Source: Bradyrhizobium iriomotense | Lineage (GTDB): Bacteria; Pseudomonadota; Alphaproteobacteria; Rhizobiales; Xanthobacteraceae | Length of the DNA: 64,000 nt | Direction: 5' to 3' | NCBI RefSeq assembly: GCF_018129405.1 | Contig: NZ_JAFCLP010000014.1 | Coordinates: 62,001 to 126,000, forward strand | Shown: positions 32,906 through 42,165 of the stretch, piece by piece | Layout: every line of letters begins with the position of its first letter | How positions within the stretch are numbered: position 1 is the first letter of the stretch | Notes under the pieces: model-generated | The model's database searches: none | Told to the model about the DNA's origin: nothing | Seen by the model: the letters and a program-made list of their open reading frames with translations, nothing else | Translations under genes and position numbers: made by a program

Positions 32906-34585
32906 CTATTTCGCCAGCTTGCGCACCGCTTCGTCCACGCTGTGGAAGACGTGCTCGCGGGGCAGGGCGTCATACAATCTGAAACGCTCGAACGCGTCCT
33001 GCGCGCGCACCGATTCCAGCCGTGCCAGCGCGACGGTGACGCCCTGTTCGCTGCACGCCTTGAAGACCTCGAGCAGGATCTGCGCGGCGGTGAAGTCGAT
33101 CTCGACCATGCCGCTCGCTTCCAGCACCAGGAGTTGCGGCGTCGCCGTGCCGAGCACCCTCGCCACGTCGCTGCGGAAGCCTGGTGCGTTGAGGAACGAC
33201 AGCGGCGCCTGCAGCCCGATCACGACAACGCCGTCGATGCGCTCGCCGCTGATGTGCGGATGGGCCGGCCACCAGATCGTGGTGCCCGGCACGCGCTCGA
33301 ACTCGACCAGCCGCGCCCGTGTCGTGCTCCAGATGCCGTGCAGCAGCGACAGCACGATGCCGAGAAACGCGCCCTGCTGGATCGGCAGCACGATGATCAG
33401 GGCGGCGGTCGCGACGATCAGCAGGAATTCGCTTCGGGATTGGCGGTAGATCGTCAAGATCTGCTTCGCGCGGACGATGCGCAGCGCGACGAACAGCAGA
33501 ATGCCGCCGAGCGCCGCGTCCGGAACGTGCTGCAATAGTCCGGTGCCGAATGCGAGCAGCGCCAGCACGATTGCCGCCGCCGCAAGCCCCGCGAGCTGCG
33601 ATTGTCCGCCGGTCTCGGCGACGATCCCCGTGCGCGGCGGGCTGGCATTGACCGGAAACGCGCCGAACAGGCCGGACAGCACGCTGCCGGCGCCTGCGCC
33701 GAGGAAGTCGCGGTCGACGTCGGCAGGCTTGTCGGGATCGGACGGGAACGAGCGCGTGGTCGCGGCGGTCTGCACCATCACCACGACCGTGATCACGAAG
33801 GCGAGCGATACCAGATGCACCCAATGCTCCGGCGCAAGCTCGGGCAAGGTGAGCCGCGGCAGCGTCCCCGGCACGCTGCCGACGACGCTGACGCCCTTGC
33901 TTTCGAGGCCGAGACCGATCACGGCCAGCGTCGCAGCGGCGAGCCCGATCAGCGCGCCTGGAATCTTCGCGCTGATTGTCTCGGAGACGAAGACCGTCGC
34001 GAGCACGCCGAGGCCGATGCACAGCGTGAAGGGATTGCTGCGGCTAAGCTCGCCGGCGAGCACGCCGATGCGATCGAGCGTCGGCCCGCTCGGCGACTTC
34101 AGTCCCAGCACGCCGGGCAATTGCGACACGATGATGTGAACGGAGATGCCGGCGAGAAAGCCCACCATGACCGGCACCGACAGGAGGTTGGCGATGCCGC
34201 CAAGGCGGAAGGCGCCGCCGGCAAGCATCATCGCGCCGACCATCAGCGCCAGCGCAACCGCGTAACCCTGATATTCCGGCGAGCCAGCCGCGGCGAGCGC
34301 CGCAAGCCCGCCGGCGAAGATCGGCGTGATCGTGGAGTCGGCGCCGCAGGAGAGAAAGCGGTTGCTGCCGAGCAGCGCGAAGCCGAGCGAGCCGGCCATG
34401 AACGCGAAGAAGCCGATCTGCGGCGCAAAACCGCCGAGCCGCGCCGTGGCCATCTGCTCGGGGATCGCAATCGCCGCCAGCGTCAGCCCCGCCATCAGGT
34501 CGCCCGGCAGCGAATAGGAGGCGAGCGAACGGAACAGCGGCCATGCGTGCTCATTTGAGCTCTTGGCGTCGGCGTCGTGCGGCAT
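32906..34585 (-). CDS. SulP-family anion transporter with STAS domain
   Basis: A 559-residue inner-membrane protein. The transmembrane part (about 1-400) has the SulP signature ending GLTLAAIAIPEQMATARLGG near residue 35, the AGSLGFALLGSNRFLSCGAD core, and GLFGAFPVNASPPRTGI. A C-terminal STAS domain (about 440-555) has DGVVVIGLQAPLSFLNA and LVLEASGMVEIDFTAAQIL. SulP proteins carry sulfate, bicarbonate or dicarboxylates. No sulfate-assimilation or carbonic-anhydrase gene is near, so the anion is open. GGGGAC precedes the ATG. Confidence 0.85.
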   Translation of the reverse strand: MPHDADAKSSNEHAWPLFRSLASYSLPGDLMAGLTLAAIAIPEQMATARLGGFAPQIGFFAFMAGSLGFALLGSNRFLSCGADSTITPIFAGGLAALAAAGSPEYQGYAVALALMVGAMMLAGGAFRLGGIANLLSVPVMVGFLAGISVHIIVSQLPGVLGLKSPSGPTLDRIGVLAGELSRSNPFTLCIGLGVLATVFVSETISAKIPGALIGLAAATLAVIGLGLESKGVSVVGSVPGTLPRLTLPELAPEHWVHLVSLAFVITVVVMVQTAATTRSFPSDPDKPADVDRDFLGAGAGSVLSGLFGAFPVNASPPRTGIVAETGGQSQLAGLAAAAIVLALLAFGTGLLQHVPDAALGGILLFVALRIVRAKQILTIYRQSRSEFLLIVATAALIIVLPIQQGAFLGIVLSLLHGIWSTTRARLVEFERVPGTTIWWPAHPHISGERIDGVVVIGLQAPLSFLNAPGFRSDVARVLGTATPQLLVLEASGMVEIDFTAAQILLEVFKACSEQGVTVALARLESVRAQDAFERFRLYDALPREHVFHSVDEAVRKLAK

Positions 34586-34671
34586 CGAGGTCCCCGGAAA
34601 GCCTGTGTCGGTCGATTAGACTACAGCATTTCCGGATTGGAAGGCGGTAGACGCAATCTCTCTACATCCGT

Positions 34672-34788
34672 CGTCATTGCGAGCGAAGCGAAGCAATCCA
34701 GAATCTTTCCGCGGTGGGACTCTGGATTGCTTCGCGGAGCCTGTCATCGGGCCGCGCTTCGCGCGGACCCGTTGGCTCGCAATGACGG
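34672..34788. repeat. dispersed palindromic repeat (CGTCATTGCGAGCGAAGCGA family)
   Basis: It begins CGTCATTGCGAGCGAAGC and ends GGCTCGCAATGACGG, with inner arms CAATCCAGA / TCTGGATTG and GCCGCGCTTCGCGCGG. A half copy with the same start lies at about 61350-61376, next to another repeat. It fills most of the gap between the SulP and caspase genes. Confidence 0.75.
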
Positions 34789-34824
34789 AGGACATATCTG
34801 TCCTCCGTATCGCGTGAGGTCCTC

Positions 34825-36312
34825 TCAGTACCGGCCACGGTCGTTGTGATAATCGCCGCCGCGGCCGCCACCACCCAGGCCCATACCGATGCCAATCCCA
34901 AGGCCGATGCCCTGCATCACGGCGGCAGGAGGCGGGCCGCGATCCGGCGGCGGTGCGCGCTCGTAGACCACGTCTTCAGGCGGCGGCCGGCGCGGCTTCG
35001 GCGGCGTCTCGACCACCTTGCGCTTCGGCGGCGTGTCGTCGACGCGCTTCTTGATGATTGGCGCCACGGCCGGGTTGACGGGGCTCGCCGGAGGCGTGGG
35101 CGTCGAGCACGGGCAGGTCGGCGCCATCGCGACGGCAACCGGAGCGGGGGCGGCCGCCGCAGCCACGGGCAGCGCATAGTTGCGGTTCTGCACGCGGAGC
35201 AGCAGCCTGCGCGCGGTTGCCGCGAGATCGCTGTTGTCCCAGTTCGCGAGGTATGCCTCGAACGAGGCGCGGGTGTTGATCGCGACCGCGCGCTCCCAGG
35301 CCAGCATCTGGCGCCGGCGCTCCACCACCGTGCGCAGGCGCGGCGTGCGGGCGTCCTGCGTGTAGAGCTCGATATAGGCCTGATACGCCTCCACGGTGTC
35401 GTCCGCGATCACGAGTTCATAGGCGGCCCTCGGCTCCTTGCCCTGCAAATCCTTGCGCCAATCGGCGACGCTGCGCGTGCCGCTGGCGAGCGCCATGGCG
35501 GAGGCGCCCGGCAGAGCAGGCTGACCACTGCTCTCGCCGCCGAAGAACCTGAAATCGGTCGTCAGCGACGAGCTTTCCCAGGGGATCTGCCGTCCGTCGG
35601 TCGATTGCGCCACCGCGACGCGGATGCGCTTGAACACCTCCTCGATCGGCAGATTGGGCTGCTTGGCGATGGTCAGCGCGGCCGTGGTGTAGGGGCTGTC
35701 GATGCCGTTGCCGTCCTCGGCTTCGGCGCCGGGTGAGGTCGAATAGGAAATGAAGGAACCGGGCGCGCCGGCCTTGGTGTCGACGATCGCAAGCCCGTGG
35801 CCGGCGCCGCCGAGCGCGGGGAACGGGTTGTTGCGGCAGGCATCGAGCATGAAGATGCGCGCCCGCGTCGGCAGCGCGCCGAGCGTGTTGAGCATGTCGT
35901 TCAGCCGCACGCCCTGGAGCGGAATGTCGGCCTCGCGCTTGGGATCGAGGTCGACGGGCACGAGATAGTTCTCGCCGTCGATCTGAAGCCCGTGGCCGGC
36001 ATAGAACACCAGCGCGACGGTGTCGGCGCCGCTGGCGCTGACCTTGCCGGCGAAGTCCGAGATCGCGGCGCGCATCTCGTTTTGACCGAGGTTGGCTGCC
36101 GACGTGACGGTGAAGCCGGCATTGCCGAGCAGCTCCGTCATGCCCTTGGCATCGTTGGCGGCGTTGGGCAGTTCCGGCACGGTGCGATAGGCGGACTGGC
36201 CGATCACCAGCGCAAGCCGCGCTTCAGCCGCGGCATCGGTCGGCATCGTCAGTTGTGTGAGAGCAAGAAGGCCGGACGCAAGCAGCAAATTGGAAAGGAC
36301 TGGACGGCGCAT
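34825..36312 (-). CDS. exported caspase-fold (peptidase C14 / metacaspase-like) protein
   Basis: A 495-residue protein with a signal peptide (cleavage near DAAAE-A). The caspase domain at about 30-260 has ALVIGQSAYRTVPELPNAANDA, catalytic His107 in VFYAGHGLQ and catalytic Cys159 in MLDACRNNPF. After a helical region (about 280-375) there is a Pro-rich linker with a CPCSTPTPP Cys pair, a Lys/Pro-rich segment and a Gly-rich tail GIGLGIGIGMGLGGGGRGG. SD GGAGGTGA lies before the ATG. An active cysteine protease in the periplasm is expected from the dyad; its substrate is unknown. It stands alone. Confidence 0.85.
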   Translation of the reverse strand: MRRPVLSNLLLASGLLALTQLTMPTDAAAEARLALVIGQSAYRTVPELPNAANDAKGMTELLGNAGFTVTSAANLGQNEMRAAISDFAGKVSASGADTVALVFYAGHGLQIDGENYLVPVDLDPKREADIPLQGVRLNDMLNTLGALPTRARIFMLDACRNNPFPALGGAGHGLAIVDTKAGAPGSFISYSTSPGAEAEDGNGIDSPYTTAALTIAKQPNLPIEEVFKRIRVAVAQSTDGRQIPWESSSLTTDFRFFGGESSGQPALPGASAMALASGTRSVADWRKDLQGKEPRAAYELVIADDTVEAYQAYIELYTQDARTPRLRTVVERRRQMLAWERAVAINTRASFEAYLANWDNSDLAATARRLLLRVQNRNYALPVAAAAAPAPVAVAMAPTCPCSTPTPPASPVNPAVAPIIKKRVDDTPPKRKVVETPPKPRRPPPEDVVYERAPPPDRGPPPAAVMQGIGLGIGIGMGLGGGGRGGDYHNDRGRY

Positions 36313-36455
36313 GATGTCACCTCCATCGGCAATGCGCGCGATGATGCCACCTTTTCTACGTCCGGACCATGACGCCGTCTGTGCGCTGGCTCACGCTTGG
36401 CGTGCGACAAATCGGGCAGGATGTCTGCCCGGCTGGCGCGTCCGGCCGTAGCGCG

Positions 36456-37376
36456 TCACGGCAGTCCGCGGTCCCAGGGCGTCACGGGTGCAAAGCGCGC
36501 CGCGAGAAAGTCGATGAAGGCGCGCACCTTGGCCGGCGGGCGGCGGTCGGGCAGGTAGACCGCATGCACCGCCGACGTCTGGATCTCGGGCTGGTCGAGC
36601 GGAAGCGCGACGAGCGCGCCTGAGCGCAGATCGTCGGCGATGATGAAGGTGGGCTGTCGCGCGAGGCCAAGGCCGGCCAGCGTTGCCGCGCGCAGCGCAT
36701 CGCCATTGTTGGCCCGCAAGGTGCCGCTGACCTGGACGCGGATCTCGCCCTCGACGCCGAACAGCCATTCCGCCGCGCTCGCCTGCTGCGAGAGCGTGTA
36801 GCCGAGGCAATTGTGCCCGGCGAGGTCGGCGACGGTGCGCGGCGTGCCGTGCCTGGCGAGATAGGAAGGTGCGGCACAGACCACGAGGCGGTTCGGCGCG
36901 AGCTTTCGGGCCACCATGCTGGAGTCGCGCAAGCTGCCGATGCGGATCGCGAGGTCCCAGCCTTCCTCGGCGAGGTCGACGAGGCGATCGTTGAGACCGA
37001 GCTCGACGGTGACCTCGGGATGGGCTGCCGAAAACTCCGCGATCGCAGGCGCAATCTGCCTTGTGCCGAACACGACGGGGACGTTGACGCGCAGCAGCCC
37101 GCGCGGCTCGACGCGTTCGCGCGCGATCGCGGCGTCGGCGGTCTCCATGTCGGCGAGGATGCGCTCGGCGGATTCCAGATAGCTCCGTCCGGCCTCGGTG
37201 ATGGAGAGCCGCCGGGTGGTGCGGTGGAACAGTTTTGTGCCGAGCCGCACCTCCAGCGAGGCGACATGCTTGGTCACCATGGTCTGCGACAGGCCCATGG
37301 CCCGGGCCGCGCCGGAGAGGCTGCCGGCCGCGGCGACTTTCGCGAAGACCTCAAGGCTGGTCAGACGGTCGAGCAA
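36456..37376 (-). CDS. LysR-family regulator, divergent from doxX
   Basis: A 306-residue LysR protein, starting at TTG (LDRLTSLEVFAKVAAAGSLS). The winged helix-turn-helix includes GAARAMGLSQTMVTKHVASLE and LFHRTTRRLSITEAG, and the effector domain follows from about residue 90 with RIGSLRDSSMVARKLAPNR. This is the branch that often controls a divergent reductase or membrane gene. A TTTCGAAA palindrome lies at 37407-37414 in the 96-base gap to doxX. It is probably the regulator of doxX. Confidence 0.85.
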   Translation of the reverse strand: MLDRLTSLEVFAKVAAAGSLSGAARAMGLSQTMVTKHVASLEVRLGTKLFHRTTRRLSITEAGRSYLESAERILADMETADAAIARERVEPRGLLRVNVPVVFGTRQIAPAIAEFSAAHPEVTVELGLNDRLVDLAEEGWDLAIRIGSLRDSSMVARKLAPNRLVVCAAPSYLARHGTPRTVADLAGHNCLGYTLSQQASAAEWLFGVEGEIRVQVSGTLRANNGDALRAATLAGLGLARQPTFIIADDLRSGALVALPLDQPEIQTSAVHAVYLPDRRPPAKVRAFIDFLAARFAPVTPWDRGLP

Positions 37377-37406
37377 ACCTATCTCACTCTACAGGTGTGA
37401 AGTATA

Positions 37407-37414
37407 TTTCGAAA
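37407..37414. promoter_or_regulatory. TTTCGAAA palindrome in the lysR/doxX divergent gap
   Basis: A perfect 8-bp palindrome inside an AT-rich stretch between the two divergent starts. It is a candidate part of the LysR site, but short. Confidence 0.3.
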
Positions 37415-37472
37415 ATAGCAGATTATCATCGAACTGAGAATAGATCATGTTGCGCCGCAAAGGAGACCCGCC

Positions 37473-37916
37473 ATGATCGATTCCCGTACCGCCCCGTACG
37501 CCGCGCTGGTGCTGCGCGTGACCCTGGGCGCGCTGTTCCTCGCCCATGCCAGCCTGAAGCTGTTCGTGTTCACCCCGGCTGGCACCGCAAAGTTCTTCGG
37601 CAGCCTCGGCTTCCCGCCCGAGCTCGCCTATCTCATCATGACCGTGGAAGTGCTGAGCGGCGTCGCGCTGATCCTCGGCGTCTGGACCCGCTATGCGGCA
37701 CTGGCCGGAATCCCGATCCTGCTCGGTGCGATCTTCACGGTGCACGGCGCGGCCGGCTTCTTCTTCACCAATCCCAAGGGCGGTTGGGAATTTCCCGCCT
37801 TCTGGGCGATCGCGCTCGCGGCGCAGGCCCTGCTCGGCGACGGCGCCTGCGCGCTGCGTCCCTCGCGTGATGTCCAGGCTGCGGGCGGCCAGCTCAGCGC
37901 CGCGCATTCGCGCTGA
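37473..37916 (+). CDS. DoxX-family membrane protein
   Basis: A 147-residue protein with four transmembrane helices. Signature blocks are ALVLRVTLGALFLAHASLKL, FFGSLGFPPELAYLIMTVEVLSGVALILG and GWEFPAFWAIALAAQALLGDGAC. AAAGGAGA precedes the ATG. DoxX proteins are quinone- or redox-linked membrane subunits of loosely known function. The gene is divergent from lysR and is followed by a strong terminator. Confidence 0.85.
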   Translation: MIDSRTAPYAALVLRVTLGALFLAHASLKLFVFTPAGTAKFFGSLGFPPELAYLIMTVEVLSGVALILGVWTRYAALAGIPILLGAIFTVHGAAGFFFTNPKGGWEFPAFWAIALAAQALLGDGACALRPSRDVQAAGGQLSAAHSR

Positions 37917-37943
37917 CATCACTGCATTCGCTCAAGCCTTTAG

Positions 37944-37978
37944 AGCCGCGGGATCACGATCCCGCGGCTTTCGTTCGT
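37944..37978 (+). terminator. rho-independent terminator after doxX
   Basis: A perfect 11-bp stem AGCCGCGGGAT (37944-37954) and ATCCCGCGGCT (37959-37969) with loop CACG, followed by TTCGTTCG. It starts 27 bases after the doxX stop. Confidence 0.7.
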
Positions 37979-38262
37979 CTGCTTCGTACCAATCCAATCA
38001 ATATGCGTTCGGCATTGATCCATACCTGAATTGGATCGATCCCTCTCAATCCTGCATGGCAGGACTGCCGTGCGGGATGCGCGAAAACACCGATAAATAA
38101 AGGCGTTCCGTCGCGGTTTCTGCAGAGCGCCTGTCGCTCGCGCCATCGCGACGCCGCCGGCCGCATCCCTTGCCTGTGTCGTCGCTTTGGCCATACAGTC
38201 GAGCCAACACGCCGCGGCAACGATCGCGGCTGCAAGAAGAATAATTGGGGAGAGACCGCACC
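37979..38262. other. leader region of the TRAP operon
   Basis: No gene is seen between the doxX terminator and dctP. The stretch is AT-richer at 37985-38045 (CCAATCCAATCAATATGCG; TGAATTGGATCGATCC), a likely promoter zone; no operator is obvious. Confidence 0.4.
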
Positions 38263-39294
38263 ATGACCATCGTGCCCGTGAACCGTCGCGCGTTCATCAA
38301 GTCATCGGCGGCGGTCACCGCCGGCCTCGTGCTCTCTCCCGCGATCATCGGCCGCGCCGAAGCTGCGACGCTGAAGCTGAAATGCTCCTCCTCGCTGCCG
38401 AACGATCCCAAATACGCCAATGGCCGCGTCTATTACGACAACCTCGTCAAGAATTTGAAGGGCAACGGGCTCGGCGAGCAGGTCGAGGTCGCCTTCTTCC
38501 CGGACAACCAGCTCGGCCAGGAAATCGACGTCATCAATTCCGTAAAGCTCGGCGTCATCGACCTCATGGTGTCGGGCTCGTCGATCTCGGCCAACCTGGT
38601 GCCGCTGGTCGGCACCTTCGACCTCGGCTTCCTGTTCTCGAGCTTCCCGCAGCAGACCAAGGCGTTCGATTCCGGCGCCGCCAAGCCGATCGAGGACGCC
38701 CTGCTCAAGGGCGGCAACATCCGCATCATTGCCTGGGCCTATAATTTCGGCTCGCGCAGCGTGCTGGCGAAGAAGCCGGTGAAGACGCCGGAGGATCTCG
38801 CCGGGCTCAAGATCCGCACCCTGCCGAACCCCGTCATCACCGAATGCCTGCGCCTGATGGGCGCGGCCGCAACGCCGCTGGCGTTCGGCGAGATCTACAC
38901 GGCCTTGCAGGCCGGCGTGCTGGACGGACTCGAGCACGACCCGCCGACGATCCTGGCCAGCAAGTTCTTCGAGACGGCAAAATCCTATGCGCTGACGCAG
39001 CACAATTTCTCGCCGCTCGCGATCTATTTCAGCGACATGACCTACAACCGCATGGATCCGAAGCTGCGCGAGGGCTTCCTCGATGCCGCGAAGAAGGCCG
39101 CGGTCGACACCCGCGCCCACGGGCTCGCGGTCGAGAAGGAGGCGCTGGCGGCCTTGACCGAGAAGGGTGTGACGGTGGCCGAATGCGACCGCGAAGCCTT
39201 CAAGAAGCGCGTCGCGCCTCAATACGAGAACTTCATCAAGGCGCGGCCGGAATCCAAGCCGGTCATCGACATGATCCGCGCGACGCAAGCCTGA
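38263..39294 (+). CDS. TRAP transporter substrate-binding protein (DctP family)
   Basis: A 343-residue periplasmic protein. The N-terminus VNRRAFIKSSAAVTAGLVLS carries an RR motif with Tat-like context and ends near GRAEA. DctP-fold blocks: SSLPNDPKYANGRVYYDNLV, EVAFFPDNQLGQEIDVINSV, DLAGLKIRTLPNPVITECLRLMGA (the substrate-carboxylate Arg is in RTLPNP) and EIYTALQAGVLDGLEHD. It binds an organic acid and delivers it to DctQM. GGGGAG lies 8-12 bases upstream. Its stop overlaps the next gene's start (TGATG). Confidence 0.88.
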   Translation: MTIVPVNRRAFIKSSAAVTAGLVLSPAIIGRAEAATLKLKCSSSLPNDPKYANGRVYYDNLVKNLKGNGLGEQVEVAFFPDNQLGQEIDVINSVKLGVIDLMVSGSSISANLVPLVGTFDLGFLFSSFPQQTKAFDSGAAKPIEDALLKGGNIRIIAWAYNFGSRSVLAKKPVKTPEDLAGLKIRTLPNPVITECLRLMGAAATPLAFGEIYTALQAGVLDGLEHDPPTILASKFFETAKSYALTQHNFSPLAIYFSDMTYNRMDPKLREGFLDAAKKAAVDTRAHGLAVEKEALAALTEKGVTVAECDREAFKKRVAPQYENFIKARPESKPVIDMIRATQA

Positions 39295-41168
39295 TGGCCA
39301 AGTCAGAAATGGCGATGACAGCCGCCGTGCCCCTCTCGGGCGGCCGCCACGGCAGCATGGCACTTCTGCTTCGCGTCAGCGACGCGATCGCGGCCATGCT
39401 GCTCGCCGCCGACCTCGTGGTCGTCTGTGTGTCCGTGCTGTTGCGCTTCTTCTTCAATGCGCCGGTCGAATGGTCCGACGACGTCGCGCGCGGATTGATG
39501 GTCGGCTCGGCCTTCTTCGGCGCGGCGAGCGCGCTCGCGCGCGGCGAGAATGTCGGCGTGTCCTTCTTCCGCGATCTCCTGCCGGCGCGGCTGCGCACGC
39601 TGGTCGATGCCGCCAGCGCGCTTCTGATCGTGCTGATCTCCGGCTACGTCGCCTATCACGCCATCAAGCTGGGCTCGCTGACGGCGGGACAGACCACCGG
39701 CTCCGGCCTGCCGCTGGAGCTGACCTTCTACCCGATGGGCATCGGCGCGCTGTTCATGACGGTGTTCGCGATCGACCATCTCTGCGCGCGGCCGCTTCCT
39801 GATATCGTCAGGGGCCTGGTCGCGATCATCGTCGTGAGCGGCCTTTATCTCGCCTGGGATTATCTGTCGCCGGCCTCGGTGCCGTCGGCGGGCACCTTGA
39901 TGCTGATCGGCTTCTTCGCGACCCTGTTCGGCGGATTGCCGATCGGCTTTGCGCTGGCGCTGGCCGCGCTGATCTTCATCTGGGTCGAGGGCGCGCTGCC
40001 CGGCGTGATCTTCGCCCAGCAGATGGCGCGCGGTATCGACAATTTCGTGCTGCTCGCGATCCCGTTCTTCATCCTCGTCGGCTACCTCATGGAAGCCAAC
40101 GGCATGTCGGTGCGCCTGATCGAGCTGCTGCAGCGCGCGGTGGGGCGGATGCGCGGCGGCCTCAACGTCGTGATGGTGGCCTCGATGGTGCTGTTCTCGG
40201 GCATATCAGGGTCGAAGATGGCCGATGTCGCCGCGGTCGGCTCGGTGCTGATCCCGGCGGCGCGCCGCTCCAGGCAAAATCCAGGCGGCGCGGTGGCGCT
40301 GCTCGCGGCCTCCGCGGTGATGGCGGAAACCATTCCGCCCTGCATCAACCTGATCATCCTCGGCTTCGTCGCCAACCTGTCGATCGGCGGTCTGTTCGTC
40401 GCAGGCCTGTTGCCGTCGGCGCTGATGGCGGCTGTCCTCATCGCGGTCTCCATCATCTTCGGCAAGCGGCCGATGGCGGCGGCGGACGTCGAGCCGCAAC
40501 TGCCGGTATCGGGTCTGTGGAGCGGCGCGATCGCCTCGTTCGGCCTGATCTTCATGATCTTCTTCGGCTTCAAGAGCGGCTTTGCCACGGCAACCGAAAT
40601 CTCCGCCTTTGCCGTGGCCTATGCGCTGGTCGTCGGCAGCGTGGTGTTCCGTGAGCTCAGCTTCAGGACGGCCGCGCACAGCTTTGTCCAGGCCGCGACG
40701 CGCGCGGGCCTCGTACTCTTCATCGTCGCTGCCGCGCAGTCGCTCGCCTTCACGCTGACCCTGCAGCAGGTGCCGCACGCGGTCGGCGATTTCATGCTGG
40801 GGCTGTCGAAGACCTCAGGCGTCTGGCTGTTCATCCTGCTCGCCATCGTCGTGCTGATCGTGATGGGCTCGGTGCTGGAGGGCGCCGCCGCACTGATCAT
40901 CTTCGGGCCGCTGCTCTTGCCGGTGGCGGTGCAGCTCGGCGTCGATCCCCTGCATTTCGGTGTCGTGCTGGTCATCGCGATGGGCATCGGCCTGTTCGCT
41001 CCGCCGCTCGGGCTCGGGCTCTACGGCGCCTGTCTGATCGGCAACGTCCCGATCGAGCAGACGGTGAAGCCGATCATGGGCTATCTGGGCTTGCTGTTCC
41101 TCTGCCTGCTCGTCATCGCCTTCGTGCCATGGCTCTCGACCGCGCTGCCGCGGGCATTCGGCTACTGA
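39294..41168 (+). CDS. TRAP transporter fused small and large permease (DctQM)
   Basis: A 624-residue membrane protein joining two subunits: DctQ (about 1-170, four helices; FFNAPVEWSDDVARGLMVGSAFF) and DctM (about 185-624, twelve helices; FGGLPIGFALALAALIFIW, NFVLLAIPFFILVGYLMEANG, FSGISGSKMADVAAVGSVLI and GLFAPPLGLGLYGACLIG). It is a sodium-driven importer of organic acids. The ATG overlaps the dctP stop, so translation is coupled. The fusion is a known variant. The 2-hydroxyacid dehydrogenase 12 bases downstream suggests a hydroxyacid substrate. Confidence 0.88.
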   Translation: MAKSEMAMTAAVPLSGGRHGSMALLLRVSDAIAAMLLAADLVVVCVSVLLRFFFNAPVEWSDDVARGLMVGSAFFGAASALARGENVGVSFFRDLLPARLRTLVDAASALLIVLISGYVAYHAIKLGSLTAGQTTGSGLPLELTFYPMGIGALFMTVFAIDHLCARPLPDIVRGLVAIIVVSGLYLAWDYLSPASVPSAGTLMLIGFFATLFGGLPIGFALALAALIFIWVEGALPGVIFAQQMARGIDNFVLLAIPFFILVGYLMEANGMSVRLIELLQRAVGRMRGGLNVVMVASMVLFSGISGSKMADVAAVGSVLIPAARRSRQNPGGAVALLAASAVMAETIPPCINLIILGFVANLSIGGLFVAGLLPSALMAAVLIAVSIIFGKRPMAAADVEPQLPVSGLWSGAIASFGLIFMIFFGFKSGFATATEISAFAVAYALVVGSVVFRELSFRTAAHSFVQAATRAGLVLFIVAAAQSLAFTLTLQQVPHAVGDFMLGLSKTSGVWLFILLAIVVLIVMGSVLEGAAALIIFGPLLLPVAVQLGVDPLHFGVVLVIAMGIGLFAPPLGLGLYGACLIGNVPIEQTVKPIMGYLGLLFLCLLVIAFVPWLSTALPRAFGY

Positions 41169-41180
41169 AGGAGTCTTGTC

Positions 41181-42158
41181 GTGAAGGTCCTGCTCGCGCA
41201 CACGCCGGAGATGCGGCGCAATTACTACGGCGATCGCAGCCTGAACGGCCTGCGCGCGACCGCCGAGGTGATCCTGCACGAGAGCGATGAAACCCTGGAC
41301 GCCGCCGGCCTCGTGCGCGCCGCGGAGGATGCCGACATCATCGTTGCCGATCGCATGACGGAAGGGCGCGGCGAGATCTTTGCGCAACTGCCGCGCCTGC
41401 GGGCCTTCGTCCGCTGTGCGGTCGACATCCGCAACGTCAACGTGGACGCGGCCTCGGAGGCCGGCGTGCTCGTAACCCGCGCCGGCCCGGGCTTCGTGCA
41501 GGCCGTCGCCGAGCTCGCGCTCGGCTTCATGGTCGATCTCTCCCGCGGCGTGTCGCGGACGACGGCGGACTACCAGGCCGGCCGCAAGCCCGAGGCGCGG
41601 ATGGGCCGCCAGCTCGCCGGCAGCAGGATCGGTATCATCGGCTATGGCAGCATCGGGCGCTATCTCGCCGAGATCGCAAAGGTGCTGCGCATGGAGGTGC
41701 TGGTCTCCGATCCCTTCGCAACCGTCAGCGATGGCGCGATCCGGCAGGTCAGTCTCGACGAGCTCCTCGCTGCGTCGGACTATGTCGTCTGCCTCGCCAT
41801 CGCCAACGAGCAGACCGAGAATTTGATCGGAGAGGCGGCACTGGCGCGCATCCAGAAGCATGCCGCCTTCGTCAATCTCTCGCGCGGCAATCTCGTTGAC
41901 GAGGCCGCGCTGGCCCGCGCGCTGCGCGAGAACCGGATCGCCGGTGCCGCGATGGATGTCGGCCGCGCCCCCGACCAGATGCCGACGCCGGAGCTGGCGA
42001 GGCTTCCCAACGTCATCGCGACCCCGCATGTCGGCGGCCTGACGCCGCAGGCGATCGAATACCAGTCGCTGGAAACCGTGCGGCAGGTGGAAGCGATCGT
42101 CAGGGGCGAGGTGCCGCAGGGCGCCGTCAACGCCGAGCGCTGGACACGGCGACCGTGA
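41181..42158 (+). CDS. D-2-hydroxyacid dehydrogenase family protein
   Basis: A 325-residue NAD-dependent dehydrogenase starting at GTG with AAGGAG upstream. The NAD motif is IGIIGYGSIGRYLAEI. The catalytic Arg lies in NLSRGNLVDE and the catalytic His in ATPHVGGLT. The Glu normally 18 residues before the His appears as Asp (GRAPDQMPTPE), an odd but conservative change. It is the last gene of the TRAP operon and would act on the imported 2-hydroxy or 2-oxo acid. The exact substrate is open. Confidence 0.8.
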   Translation: MKVLLAHTPEMRRNYYGDRSLNGLRATAEVILHESDETLDAAGLVRAAEDADIIVADRMTEGRGEIFAQLPRLRAFVRCAVDIRNVNVDAASEAGVLVTRAGPGFVQAVAELALGFMVDLSRGVSRTTADYQAGRKPEARMGRQLAGSRIGIIGYGSIGRYLAEIAKVLRMEVLVSDPFATVSDGAIRQVSLDELLAASDYVVCLAIANEQTENLIGEAALARIQKHAAFVNLSRGNLVDEAALARALRENRIAGAAMDVGRAPDQMPTPELARLPNVIATPHVGGLTPQAIEYQSLETVRQVEAIVRGEVPQGAVNAERWTRRP

Positions 42159-42165
42159 AGCGGCC

